The notes under the pieces are model-generated. The model was not told the DNA's origin, searched no databases, and saw only the letters and a list, made by a program, of their open reading frames with translations. Both the position numbers and the translations under genes were made by a program. A stretch of 5,464 bases of DNA from Gulosibacter massiliensis (GTDB lineage Bacteria; Actinomycetota; Actinomycetes; Actinomycetales; Microbacteriaceae): the NCBI GenBank assembly GCA_943325745.2, contig CALPQP020000059.1:1-5464 (forward strand), in the 5' to 3' direction. Positions 1-5,392 of this stretch are shown piece after piece. The first letter of the stretch is position 1. Each line of letters opens with the position of its first letter.

Positions 1-25
1 CCGGACCGATCGATGAACGTCGCGA

Positions 26-78
26 GGTCGCTAATCGGCTCACGGGACGTGAACGTCAGAGAAATGCTATTAGCGACC
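26..78. repeat. 10-bp perfect inverted repeat downstream of ettA
   Basis: The arms GGTCGCTAAT (26-35) and ATTAGCGACC (69-78) are exact reverse complements separated by 33 bases. The loop can itself fold as TCACG/CGTGA (40-44 with 48-52). The proximal arm begins four bases after the ettA TAA stop. No T-run follows on the minus strand, so it is not a classic intrinsic terminator; it could be a U-less terminator, an mRNA 3' stabiliser, or a regulator site for a gene beyond the window. The rest of bases 1-82 shows no gene I can support, only a repeated TGAACGTC (14-21 and 50-57). Confidence 0.55.
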
Positions 79-82
79 GCCA

Positions 83-1765
83 TTAGTCGCGCGTCAACTT
101 CCGATACGTCGACCGGTGTGGTTTGGCTGCGTCGGCGCCAAGGCGTTCCACCTTGTTCGTTTCATAGGCCTCAAAGTTGCCTTCGAACCAATACCAGTTC
201 GACGGGTCATCTGCGGTTCCCTCGTAGGAAAGGATGTGTGTGGCGATGCGATCGAGGAACCAGCGATCGTGGGTGATGACCACGGCGCACCCGGGGAATT
301 CGAGAAGCGCGTTCTCGAGAGACGACAGCGTTTCGACATCAAGGTCGTTGGTCGGTTCGTCGAGCAGGAGGAGGTTTCCGCCCTGCTTGAGTGTCAACGC
401 GAGGTTGAGGCGGTTGCGCTCTCCACCGGAGAGAATTCCCGCTTTTTTCTGCTGATCGGGGCCCTTGAAACCGAAAGTCGAGACGTAGGCACGCGACGGA
501 ATCTCGACGTTTCCGACTTGGATGACGTCGAGGCCTTCCGACACGACCTCCCAGACGTTCTTGTTCGGGTCGATTCCCGTGCGGGACTGGTCGACATACG
601 ACAGTTTGACGGTTTCACCGACCTTGAGCGACCCGGAATCGAGCGGCTCGAGCCCGACGATGGTCTTGAACAAGGTCGTCTTGCCCACACCGTTCGGGCC
701 AATGATTCCGACGATTCCGTTTCGTGGAAGCGAGAACGACAAGTTGCCGATCAGCACACGATCGCCAAATCCCTTGGTGACTTTTTCTGCCTCGAGGACA
801 ACGGCGCCAAGCCGCGGGCCCGGCGGGATCTGAAGTTCTTCGAAGTCGAGGCGCTTGGTGCGCTCGGCTTCCGTCGCCATCTCTTCGTATCGCGCGAGAC
901 GAGCTTTGGATTTCACCTGACGGCCTTTGGCGTTCGAACGAACCCAGTCGAGTTCCTCGGCGAGGCGCTTCGCGAGCTTGGCGTCTTTTTTCCCTTGCAC
1001 CTCGAGTCGTTCCGACTTCTTTTCGAGATACGTCGAATAGTTGCCCTCGTAGGGGTAAAGCCGCCCGCGGTCGACTTCGGCGATCCACTGCGCAACGTGG
1101 TCGAGGAAGTACCGGTCGTGAGTGATGGCGATGACCGCGCCGGGGTATTTGGCGAGGTGCTGTTCGAGCCACAAGACGCTCTCGGCATCGAGGTGGTTGG
1201 TGGGTTCGTCGAGAAGGAGAAGGTCGGGCTTTTCGAGCAACAATTTACACAGCGCGACGCGTCGCTTTTCACCACCCGACAAGACTCCGATTTCGGAATC
1301 CGACGGCGGGCACCGAAGCGCATCCATTGCCTGCTCGAGTTGCGAATCAAGGTCCCATGCGTCGGCGTGGTCGATGGCTTCTTGGAGTTCACCCATCTCG
1401 GCAAGGAGCGAATCGAAATCCGCGTCCGGTTCGCCCATGAGTAGTGAAATCGCGCTGAATCGCTCGAGTTTGTCGTACATGCCACGAACCCCGTCTTGCA
1501 CGTTCTCGAGTACCGAGCGCGTTTCGTCGAGTTCGGGCTCTTGCATCAGAATTCCGACGGAATAACCGGGCGACAATTGTGCTTCGCCGTTCGACGGCGT
1601 GTCAAGCCCCGCCATGATCTTGAGGATTGTGGACTTTCCTGCACCGTTCGGGCCCACCATGCCGATCTTCGCGCCGGGGAAGAACGACATCGTCACGTCG
1701 TCAAGAATGAGTTTTTCGCCCACGGTTTTACGTGCGCGGACCATCGTGTAAATGAATTCAGCCAC
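83..1765 (-). CDS. ettA: Energy-dependent translational throttle protein EttA (ABC-F ATPase)
   Basis: Cytosolic ABC-F ATPase. In the characterised E. coli member it binds the ribosomal E site and gates the first elongation step according to ATP/ADP level. The 560-residue product carries two ABC cassettes and no membrane segment. Cassette 1 has Walker A GPNGAGKS (38-45), signature LSGGE (162-166), Walker B LLLLDE (182-187) and switch THDR (215-218). Cassette 2 has GPNGVGKT (356-363), LSGGE (445-449), LLLLDE (465-470) and THDR (498-501). Both catalytic glutamates (187, 470) are present. An insert at about 93-140 fits the EttA arm, and the basic linker at about 242-322 fits the P-site tRNA interaction motif. 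I chose the GTG at 1765 because it gives an N-terminus reading AEFIYTM, typical of EttA, and a length close to E. coli EttA (about 555). The frame stays open to 1879, but that extension lies inside the upstream gene. The gene starts 5 bases after the lipoprotein stop; the weak SD-like GGTAAAG overlaps that stop, suggesting translational coupling. Confidence 0.96.
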   Translation of the reverse strand: MAEFIYTMVRARKTVGEKLILDDVTMSFFPGAKIGMVGPNGAGKSTILKIMAGLDTPSNGEAQLSPGYSVGILMQEPELDETRSVLENVQDGVRGMYDKLERFSAISLLMGEPDADFDSLLAEMGELQEAIDHADAWDLDSQLEQAMDALRCPPSDSEIGVLSGGEKRRVALCKLLLEKPDLLLLDEPTNHLDAESVLWLEQHLAKYPGAVIAITHDRYFLDHVAQWIAEVDRGRLYPYEGNYSTYLEKKSERLEVQGKKDAKLAKRLAEELDWVRSNAKGRQVKSKARLARYEEMATEAERTKRLDFEELQIPPGPRLGAVVLEAEKVTKGFGDRVLIGNLSFSLPRNGIVGIIGPNGVGKTTLFKTIVGLEPLDSGSLKVGETVKLSYVDQSRTGIDPNKNVWEVVSEGLDVIQVGNVEIPSRAYVSTFGFKGPDQQKKAGILSGGERNRLNLALTLKQGGNLLLLDEPTNDLDVETLSSLENALLEFPGCAVVITHDRWFLDRIATHILSYEGTADDPSNWYWFEGNFEAYETNKVERLGADAAKPHRSTYRKLTRD

Positions 1766-1770
1766 AATCT

Positions 1771-2232
1771 TTACCAGTCGATTTTTCTGGTGGTCCCGAC
1801 GAGGCAGCCACCGGTCTTGAGGGCACTCTCGATTGAAGAGAAATACTCTCGTTCGTTCGTTCGTTGACCGATGAGGCATGAACGCTTTATCTGAACGGCC
1901 ACAATCACGGAATCTGCCGGAATCTTTGTTTTCGTCAAGTCTTCGGTGACCTGGATTGATTTCTTTTGAAAGCCCGCGCTGACGAGCGAATCAACGAGCG
2001 CTTTACCCGGTTGCCGTTGGTCACTAGTCGCAACCGCCGACAGCGCCCAATCGAAATAGGCTTTGTTGTCCTGCGCATCGCCGTCCGGCAGGAAAACGGG
2101 CGCTGGTGCGGCTGACACCGTCGGGGTTGGCGTTGACGTCGCGCCTGGCGTGGCGTTCGAACCGAGAGAACAACCACCCAGAGCGAGGGGCATGACCGTG
2201 GCCGCGGCAAGGACAAACGTGCGTGCGGTCAT
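1771..2232 (-). CDS. Small secreted lipoprotein, DUF6993-like, function unknown
   Basis: 153-residue predicted lipoprotein of unknown function. The N-terminus has an Arg at position 4, a hydrophobic stretch (6-18) and a lipobox LGGC, so Cys21 should be lipidated and the protein held on the outer face of the membrane. A Thr/Pro/Ala-rich low-complexity linker (about 26-46) leads to a small globular domain (about 50-153). That domain ends in TRKIDW and contains two cysteines (119, 143) that could form a disulfide. The layout and C-terminal motif match my recollection of the actinobacterial DUF6993 family; this is not a search result. The ATG at 2232 is firmly chosen: an in-frame TAG lies three codons upstream, and the next Met (14) would destroy the signal peptide. 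The preceding GGGGGA abuts the ATG, too close for a normal Shine-Dalgarno, while TAGAAT six bases upstream points to leaderless transcription. A (CGTT)4 tract lies at codons 124-128. It sits between ssb and ettA. Confidence 0.85.
   Translation of the reverse strand: MTARTFVLAAATVMPLALGGCSLGSNATPGATSTPTPTVSAAPAPVFLPDGDAQDNKAYFDWALSAVATSDQRQPGKALVDSLVSAGFQKKSIQVTEDLTKTKIPADSVIVAVQIKRSCLIGQRTNEREYFSSIESALKTGGCLVGTTRKIDW
1850..1865. repeat. Tetranucleotide repeat (CGTT)4 inside the lipoprotein gene
   Basis: Four perfect CGTT units on the plus strand read as AACG units in the coding direction, covering lipoprotein codons 124-128 (RTNER). One extra unit would shift reading into the ettA frame, which is open from here through its whole length; losing a unit would give the third frame. 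Four units is short for frequent slippage. Confidence 0.8.
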
Positions 2233-2238
2233 TCCCCC

Positions 2239-2244
2239 ATTCTA
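2239..2244 (-). promoter_or_regulatory. -10 element of the lipoprotein gene (leaderless layout)
   Basis: TAGAAT on the minus strand is followed by exactly six bases (GGGGGA) and the ATG at 2232, so transcription would begin at or next to the start codon. CTGACC (2263-2268) lies 18 bases upstream and matches four of six positions of TTGACA; it overlaps the ssb stop. This could give the lipoprotein-ettA pair a promoter independent of ssb. Confidence 0.55.
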
Positions 2245-2264
2245 GGTCAGCGCGGGTCGTCGGG

Positions 2265-2699
2265 TCAGACCACAGCGACCGCTTCGGCGGGTGCGGGTTC
2301 GGTGTCGCTTTCCGATTGTGTTGTCGACGAGTCGCCGCCCAGAGCGACCAATCGCGTGAACACCGCGGTCCCCCAAAACAAGTCATGCCCGAGAGTTTCG
2401 GCCTCGATCTCGACATTGGTTCCCGTCCGATCGTCGGTCTGCCAGTCACGAACGCGCAAGCGGCCCGACACGACGATGCGGTCTCCTTTGGACAGTGAGG
2501 GAACCGCGTTGATGGCGAGTTGACGAAAGGCCGTGACGGTGTACCAGTTGGTCGACGCGTCAACCCACGCCGAGGCCGCCTTATCGAACCGTCGCTGTGA
2601 CGATGCGAGCCGGAAGCTCGTGATCGGAAGTCCTTCGCTCGTGACAACGTGCCGTGGCGTCGTTGCGATGAGCCCGGTGATGGTGAGGGTGTCGCTCAT
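2265..2699 (-). CDS. ssb: Single-stranded DNA-binding protein, short form without acidic tip
   Basis: 144-residue protein with one OB fold of the bacterial SSB family (about residues 4-108), expected to bind single-stranded DNA. Family-typical pieces are TITGLIATTP (5-14), ITSFRLASSQRRFD (26-39), NWYTV with Trp52 (51-55), and KGDRIVVSGRLRVRDW (71-86). After the fold there is only a short acidic/Ala-Pro tail ending in AEAVAVV. The usual SSB C-terminus, an acidic run closing in PF or similar that recruits replication and repair partners, is absent. The product is also shorter than a main actinobacterial SSB, so it may be a secondary copy, with the main ssb lying elsewhere (inference). The ATG at 2699 is chosen because AAAGGAG ends four bases upstream and the OB fold begins right after it; the open frame continues to 2912 but without SSB-like sequence. 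The 143 bases upstream hold GC-rich hairpins. Confidence 0.9.
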   Translation of the reverse strand: MSDTLTITGLIATTPRHVVTSEGLPITSFRLASSQRRFDKAASAWVDASTNWYTVTAFRQLAINAVPSLSKGDRIVVSGRLRVRDWQTDDRTGTNVEIEAETLGHDLFWGTAVFTRLVALGGDSSTTQSESDTEPAPAEAVAVV

Positions 2700-2703
2700 G
2701 TGT

Positions 2704-2710
2704 CTCCTTT
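2704..2710 (-). promoter_or_regulatory. Strong Shine-Dalgarno of ssb
   Basis: The minus strand reads AAAGGAG followed by ACAC and the ATG at 2699. It is the only near-consensus Shine-Dalgarno in the window, and it fixes the ssb start against the longer open frame that runs to 2912. Confidence 0.85.
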
Positions 2711-2717
2711 GTTGTGT

Positions 2718-2753
2718 GGACGGCGCCGGCCGTCCCAACCTGCGACCGGCGCC
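2718..2753 (-). promoter_or_regulatory. Overlapping GC-rich hairpins in the ssb leader
   Basis: Two perfect stems share the same bases, so only one can form at a time. Stem A pairs GGACGGC (2718-2724) with GCCGTCC (2729-2735) around a 4-base loop. Stem B pairs GGCGCCGG (2722-2729) with CCGGCGCC (2746-2753) around 16 bases. Stem A ends seven bases before the ssb Shine-Dalgarno on the minus strand. This could be a folding switch in the leader or only the effect of GC richness. No T tract follows, so an intrinsic terminator is unlikely. I see no TANNNT -10 element between msrA and ssb except TAGCTT at 2840-2845 on the minus strand, overlapping the msrA stop. Confidence 0.4.
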
Positions 2754-2790
2754 TCCAACGAGGATGTCCCGAACGCCGCTGGAGCACAGT

Positions 2791-2823
2791 GAGAAACCCC
2801 CGCTCGGTGGACAACCGCACGGG
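2791..2823 (-). terminator. Possible weak intrinsic terminator after msrA
   Basis: Twenty bases past the msrA stop the minus strand can fold as CCCGTGCGGT / ACCGAGCGGG with loop TGTCC. The stem is two GC-rich 4-bp blocks separated by a G-A mismatch and a U-G wobble. It is followed by GG and then TTTCTC, a short, broken T tract. It would separate msrA from ssb, which has its own strong ribosome binding site. The interrupted stem and poor T tract keep confidence modest. Confidence 0.4.
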
Positions 2824-2842
2824 CGGGCGATGTGTGCAGAAG

Positions 2843-3367
2843 CTATACGGTCAGATATTGCGCGAAGCCGGAGCGCACCTTGTTGACCTTGGGGACGGCC
2901 ACCGCGAGGCAATAGCCCTGTGTCGGGTTGTTGGCGAAGAAATCCTGGTGGTAGTCCTCGGCCGGGAAAAACTCGGTGAAGTCGTCAATGGTCGTCACAA
3001 CTCCACCGCCCCAGGTTTCGTTCGCGCGGTCGCGCGCGGCTTCGAACAGTTGTCGTTGATCCGAGTCTGTCGGGAACATCACCGAACGGTATTGGGTTCC
3101 CACATCGTTACCCTGACGGTTCAACTGGCGGGGATCGTGCATGGTGAAAAAGGCATCCAGAATGACGTCGGCGGGGATGACCGCCTCGTCGAAGGTGACG
3201 GCGACGACTTCGGCATGGCCCGTCGAACCCGTGCACACCGCCTCGTAGCTTGGTGAATTGACGTGACCACCCGCGTACCCCGACACCACCGAGCTCACGC
3301 CACGAAGAACGCGGTACGCCGCGTCGAGGCACCAGAAACAACCGCCAGCCACATAAAACGTCATCAT
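2843..3367 (-). CDS. msrA: Peptide-methionine (S)-S-oxide reductase MsrA
   Basis: Reduces the S-epimer of methionine sulfoxide in proteins (and free), repairing oxidative damage with electrons from thioredoxin. The 174-residue product has the hallmark GCFWC (9-13) with nucleophile Cys10. By alignment from memory with E. coli MsrA, the other active-site residues are Tyr41, Glu53 (in GHAEVV), Asp88 and Tyr93 (in QGNDVGTQYRS). The C-terminal GYC (151-153) supplies the likely resolving Cys153. No signal peptide, so it should be cytosolic; no MsrB domain is fused. The frame begins with two adjacent ATGs (3367, 3364). I prefer 3367 because TAGACT lies six bases before it, fitting a leaderless start, and no Shine-Dalgarno is visible. 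It is divergent from the aldo/keto reductase across 34 bases, and a possible weak terminator follows its TAG stop. Confidence 0.97.
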   Translation of the reverse strand: MMTFYVAGGCFWCLDAAYRVLRGVSSVVSGYAGGHVNSPSYEAVCTGSTGHAEVVAVTFDEAVIPADVILDAFFTMHDPRQLNRQGNDVGTQYRSVMFPTDSDQRQLFEAARDRANETWGGGVVTTIDDFTEFFPAEDYHQDFFANNPTQGYCLAVAVPKVNKVRSGFAQYLTV

Positions 3368-3373
3368 GCGGTC

Positions 3374-3379
3374 AGTCTA
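3374..3379 (-). promoter_or_regulatory. -10 element of msrA (leaderless layout)
   Basis: TAGACT on the minus strand is followed by GACCGC and the ATG at 3367. No Shine-Dalgarno is present. GTGACA (3395-3400, minus) matches TTGACA at five positions, but at a short 15-base spacing; TGGTGA at 17 bases is a weaker match. The promoter would lie wholly within the 34-base divergent gap plus the first base of the reductase gene. Confidence 0.55.
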
Positions 3380-3389
3380 ATCGCGGGGC

Positions 3390-3395
3390 TAGGCT
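3390..3395 (+). promoter_or_regulatory. -10 element of the aldo/keto reductase gene (leaderless layout)
   Basis: TAGGCT is followed by GTCACC and the ATG at 3402. No Shine-Dalgarno and no good -35 are visible; the -35 region would fall at the start of msrA. The element faces away from the msrA -10, and the pair forms an imperfect dyad (AGTCTA, ten bases, TAGGCT). Confidence 0.5.
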
Positions 3396-3401
3396 GTCAC
3401 C

Positions 3402-4412
3402 ATGACGTTTGACGCAGCAATGAATCGCTACGATTCAATTCCTTACCGCCGGTGTGGTCGAAGCGGGTTGCTGCTTCCCCGAATTTCGCTCGGCCTCTGG
3501 AACAATTTCGGCGACGATCGAGACCTCTCAGTCCAACGCGACATCGTGCTTCGCGCATTCGACCTCGGGGTCACGCACATCGATCTCGCCAACAACTACG
3601 GACCGCCACCCGGTTCAGCCGAACGAAATTTTGGCAAAATCCTCACCAGCGACCTCCACCCCTATCGGGACGAACTCATCATTTCGTCCAAGGCCGGCTT
3701 TGACATGTGGGAAGGGCCCTACGGTGAGTGGGGTTCGCGAAAGTACCTTCTCGCGTCGCTCGATCAGAGCCTGTCGCGGATGGGACTCGACTACGTCGAC
3801 ATCTTCTATTCCCACCGATTCGACCCAGACACGCCGCTGGAAGAGACGATGGGAGCCCTCGCGCACGCGATTCACTCGGGCAAAGCGTTGTACGTCGGCA
3901 TCTCGAACTACGACGAGCAACAGACGCGCCGCGCCTACGACATTCTCAAGGACATGGGCGTCACGCTCCTCATTCACCAACCGCGATACAACCTCTTTGA
4001 CCGCCGCCCGGAAGATGGGTTGTTCGATGCACTGGTCGAACTGGGTGTCGGCGGAATCGTCTATTCGCCGCTTGCGCAGGGGCTCGCAACCGATCGTTAT
4101 CTGAATGGCATTCCGGCCGACTCACGAGTGCGCACCGCCCATTGGATTGAGGAAGAGCGCATCAACGACGAGTACCTCGAACACGCACGCGCGCTCAACG
4201 ACATCGCCATCGAGCGCGGGCAGACGCTCGCTCAGATGGCGTTGACCTGGACGATGCGCCACCCGGGAGTCACGAGCGCGCTCATCGGCGCTAGCAGTGT
4301 CGCGCAACTGGAAGATTCGCTGAAAGCAGCACACGCGGAACCCCTCACTGACGATGAACTTGCGGCCATCGAGCCACACGCGATCCACCAACTGGTGGGT
4401 CCGTGGTCGTAG
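3402..4412 (+). CDS. gpr: Aldo/keto reductase, L-glyceraldehyde-3-phosphate reductase type (YghZ/Gpr)
   Basis: Cytosolic NAD(P)H-dependent reductase of the AKR superfamily, close to E. coli YghZ/Gpr, which reduces L-glyceraldehyde 3-phosphate and methylglyoxal and is related to Kv-channel beta subunits. The 336 residues span one TIM barrel, near the usual 330-350. The catalytic tetrad is visible: Asp61 and Tyr66 in DLANNYGPPPGSAE, Lys97 in SSKAG, His138 in YSHR. Other family blocks are SLGLWNNFG (29-37), GSRKYLLASLDQSLSRMGLDYVD (111-133), SGKALYVGISNY (159-170), YSPLAQGL (221-228) and LIGASSVAQLED (294-305). In E. coli YghZ the last block reads GASR, as I recall it; here it is GASS (Ser299), which may affect cofactor choice. 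ATG 3402 is preferred: TAGGCT lies six bases upstream, with no Shine-Dalgarno, consistent with leaderless expression. ATG 3420 is an alternative. Its 3' end overlaps the transporter start by 10 bases. Confidence 0.93.
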   Translation: MTFDAAMNRYDSIPYRRCGRSGLLLPRISLGLWNNFGDDRDLSVQRDIVLRAFDLGVTHIDLANNYGPPPGSAERNFGKILTSDLHPYRDELIISSKAGFDMWEGPYGEWGSRKYLLASLDQSLSRMGLDYVDIFYSHRFDPDTPLEETMGALAHAIHSGKALYVGISNYDEQQTRRAYDILKDMGVTLLIHQPRYNLFDRRPEDGLFDALVELGVGGIVYSPLAQGLATDRYLNGIPADSRVRTAHWIEEERINDEYLEHARALNDIAIERGQTLAQMALTWTMRHPGVTSALIGASSVAQLEDSLKAAHAEPLTDDELAAIEPHAIHQLVGPWS

Positions 4413-5392
4413 CCAAACCACGCGCACTCGTCGGATACATCGCTGCGACAGTCGCCGCCTTCATTTTTGGCGTGAACGGTGTCGTCATCAAACTGTTGAT
4501 GGACGGCACGGGTATCGACGGGTTCCAAGTCACCTTCCTTCGCGTCGTCGGGGCCGCGGTGCTCATGGGTGCCGTCTTACTCATTCGGGACCCCAACGCA
4601 CTTCGAATCGCCCGCAAACAAATCGTGCCCCTCCTCGCCATGGGCGTGATCGGTGTCGCGATGTTACAGGCCACCTATGCCCAGGCCGTATTCATGCTCC
4701 CCATCGGAATCGCTCTGTTGCTGGAATACACCGCGGTTCTATTCGTGGCGCTCATCGCCCACTTCTTTTTCCGTGAGCACGTCAAGTCCCGAATCTGGGT
4801 GTCGATCGCGGCTGTGCTCATCGGGCTGGCAACTGTCGCCGAAGTGTGGAACTCGACACTCAACGTCGAGGGAGTGTTGTGGGCGTTCGCTGCCTCCGCC
4901 TCGCTCACGACCTATTTCCTCCTCGGCGAGCGTCAGACCGGGGTGCGGCACCCGATGGCTGTCGGCTTCTGGGGTATGGCAGTTGCGAGCGTGTTCTGGG
5001 CGTTGTTCAGCGGATGGTGGACGCTTGATCCGGCCATATTCAACCGAGTCATCTCCTTCTCGGACGACGTCGATGGAATATCGGGTCCCGCGTGGTTGCT
5101 ATTGGCGTTCATCGTGGTGTTGGGAACGTTCACCACGTTCACTCTCGGATTATGGTCCATCAGTATTCTCAAGGCCACGCGGTCGGGAATCGTCGCAACC
5201 AGCGAGGTGCTCTTCGCGTTTCTCGCCGCCTGGCTGATACTCGGCGAAACACTTAATGTTGTGCAACTGGTCGGTGCGGGTATTGTTTTAATTGGTGTGG
5301 TGCTCGCTCAATCGGCTCGCGACAATCGCGCTGTGCAAAGCGACCTCGCACTCGACACCTCCGAAATCTCTCTACCGAAAGATCCCCGATGA
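4403..5392 (+). CDS. EamA/DMT-family membrane transporter (probable metabolite exporter)
   Basis: Integral membrane protein of the drug/metabolite transporter superfamily, 329 residues, with about ten hydrophobic segments in two homologous EamA halves. Half 1 runs from about 10 to 146, with segments near 10-32, 43-61, 75-96, 98-122 and 129-146. Half 2 runs from about 156 to 303, with segments near 157-174, 186-204, 229-251, 259-280 and 285-303. Family-type motifs close the fourth segment of each half: LLLEYTAVLFVALIAHFFFRE (residues 105-125) and SEVLFAFLAAWLILGE (267-282). The charged C-terminal tail (about 305-329) should be cytoplasmic. The substrate cannot be read; members export amino acids, purines, sugars or drugs. 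GTG 4403 is the first start that keeps the complete first segment; GGTGGG at 4394-4399, inside the reductase gene, is a possible but close ribosome binding site. Overlaps at both ends (10 bases and ATGA) imply one translationally coupled transcript with its neighbours. Confidence 0.93.
   Translation: MVVAKPRALVGYIAATVAAFIFGVNGVVIKLLMDGTGIDGFQVTFLRVVGAAVLMGAVLLIRDPNALRIARKQIVPLLAMGVIGVAMLQATYAQAVFMLPIGIALLLEYTAVLFVALIAHFFFREHVKSRIWVSIAAVLIGLATVAEVWNSTLNVEGVLWAFAASASLTTYFLLGERQTGVRHPMAVGFWGMAVASVFWALFSGWWTLDPAIFNRVISFSDDVDGISGPAWLLLAFIVVLGTFTTFTLGLWSISILKATRSGIVATSEVLFAFLAAWLILGETLNVVQLVGAGIVLIGVVLAQSARDNRAVQSDLALDTSEISLPKDPR

Noticed and set aside
116..1444. Long open plus-strand frame (442 codons) opposite ettA
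   Set aside because: It is the antisense of a strongly conserved ABC-F gene. GC-rich codon bias keeps the opposite strand open, and the translation shows no recognisable domain.
1766..1879. N-terminal extension of EttA from an ATG at 1879
   Set aside because: The 38 extra residues lie inside the lipoprotein gene, do not resemble EttA, and the known EttA N-terminus begins at the GTG at 1765.
2233..2238. GGGGGA as the lipoprotein Shine-Dalgarno
   Set aside because: It abuts the ATG with no spacer, so ordinary pairing is unlikely; the TAGAAT six bases upstream gives a better leaderless explanation.
2024..2647. Minus-strand frame of about 200 codons overlapping ssb and the lipoprotein
   Set aside because: Out of frame with two supported genes, rich in Arg and Ser as expected for a GC-rich shifted frame, and without any motif.
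2700..2912. N-terminal extension of SSB from an ATG at 2912
   Set aside because: It runs across the intergenic hairpins and into msrA and has no SSB similarity; the strong Shine-Dalgarno supports the ATG at 2699.
2714..3256. Plus-strand frame of 180 codons opposite msrA
   Set aside because: Antisense shadow of msrA with no start signal or recognisable domain.
4345..5178. Several minus-strand frames opposite the transporter gene
   Set aside because: Short, motif-free, and fully covered by a transporter gene with clear membrane segments.
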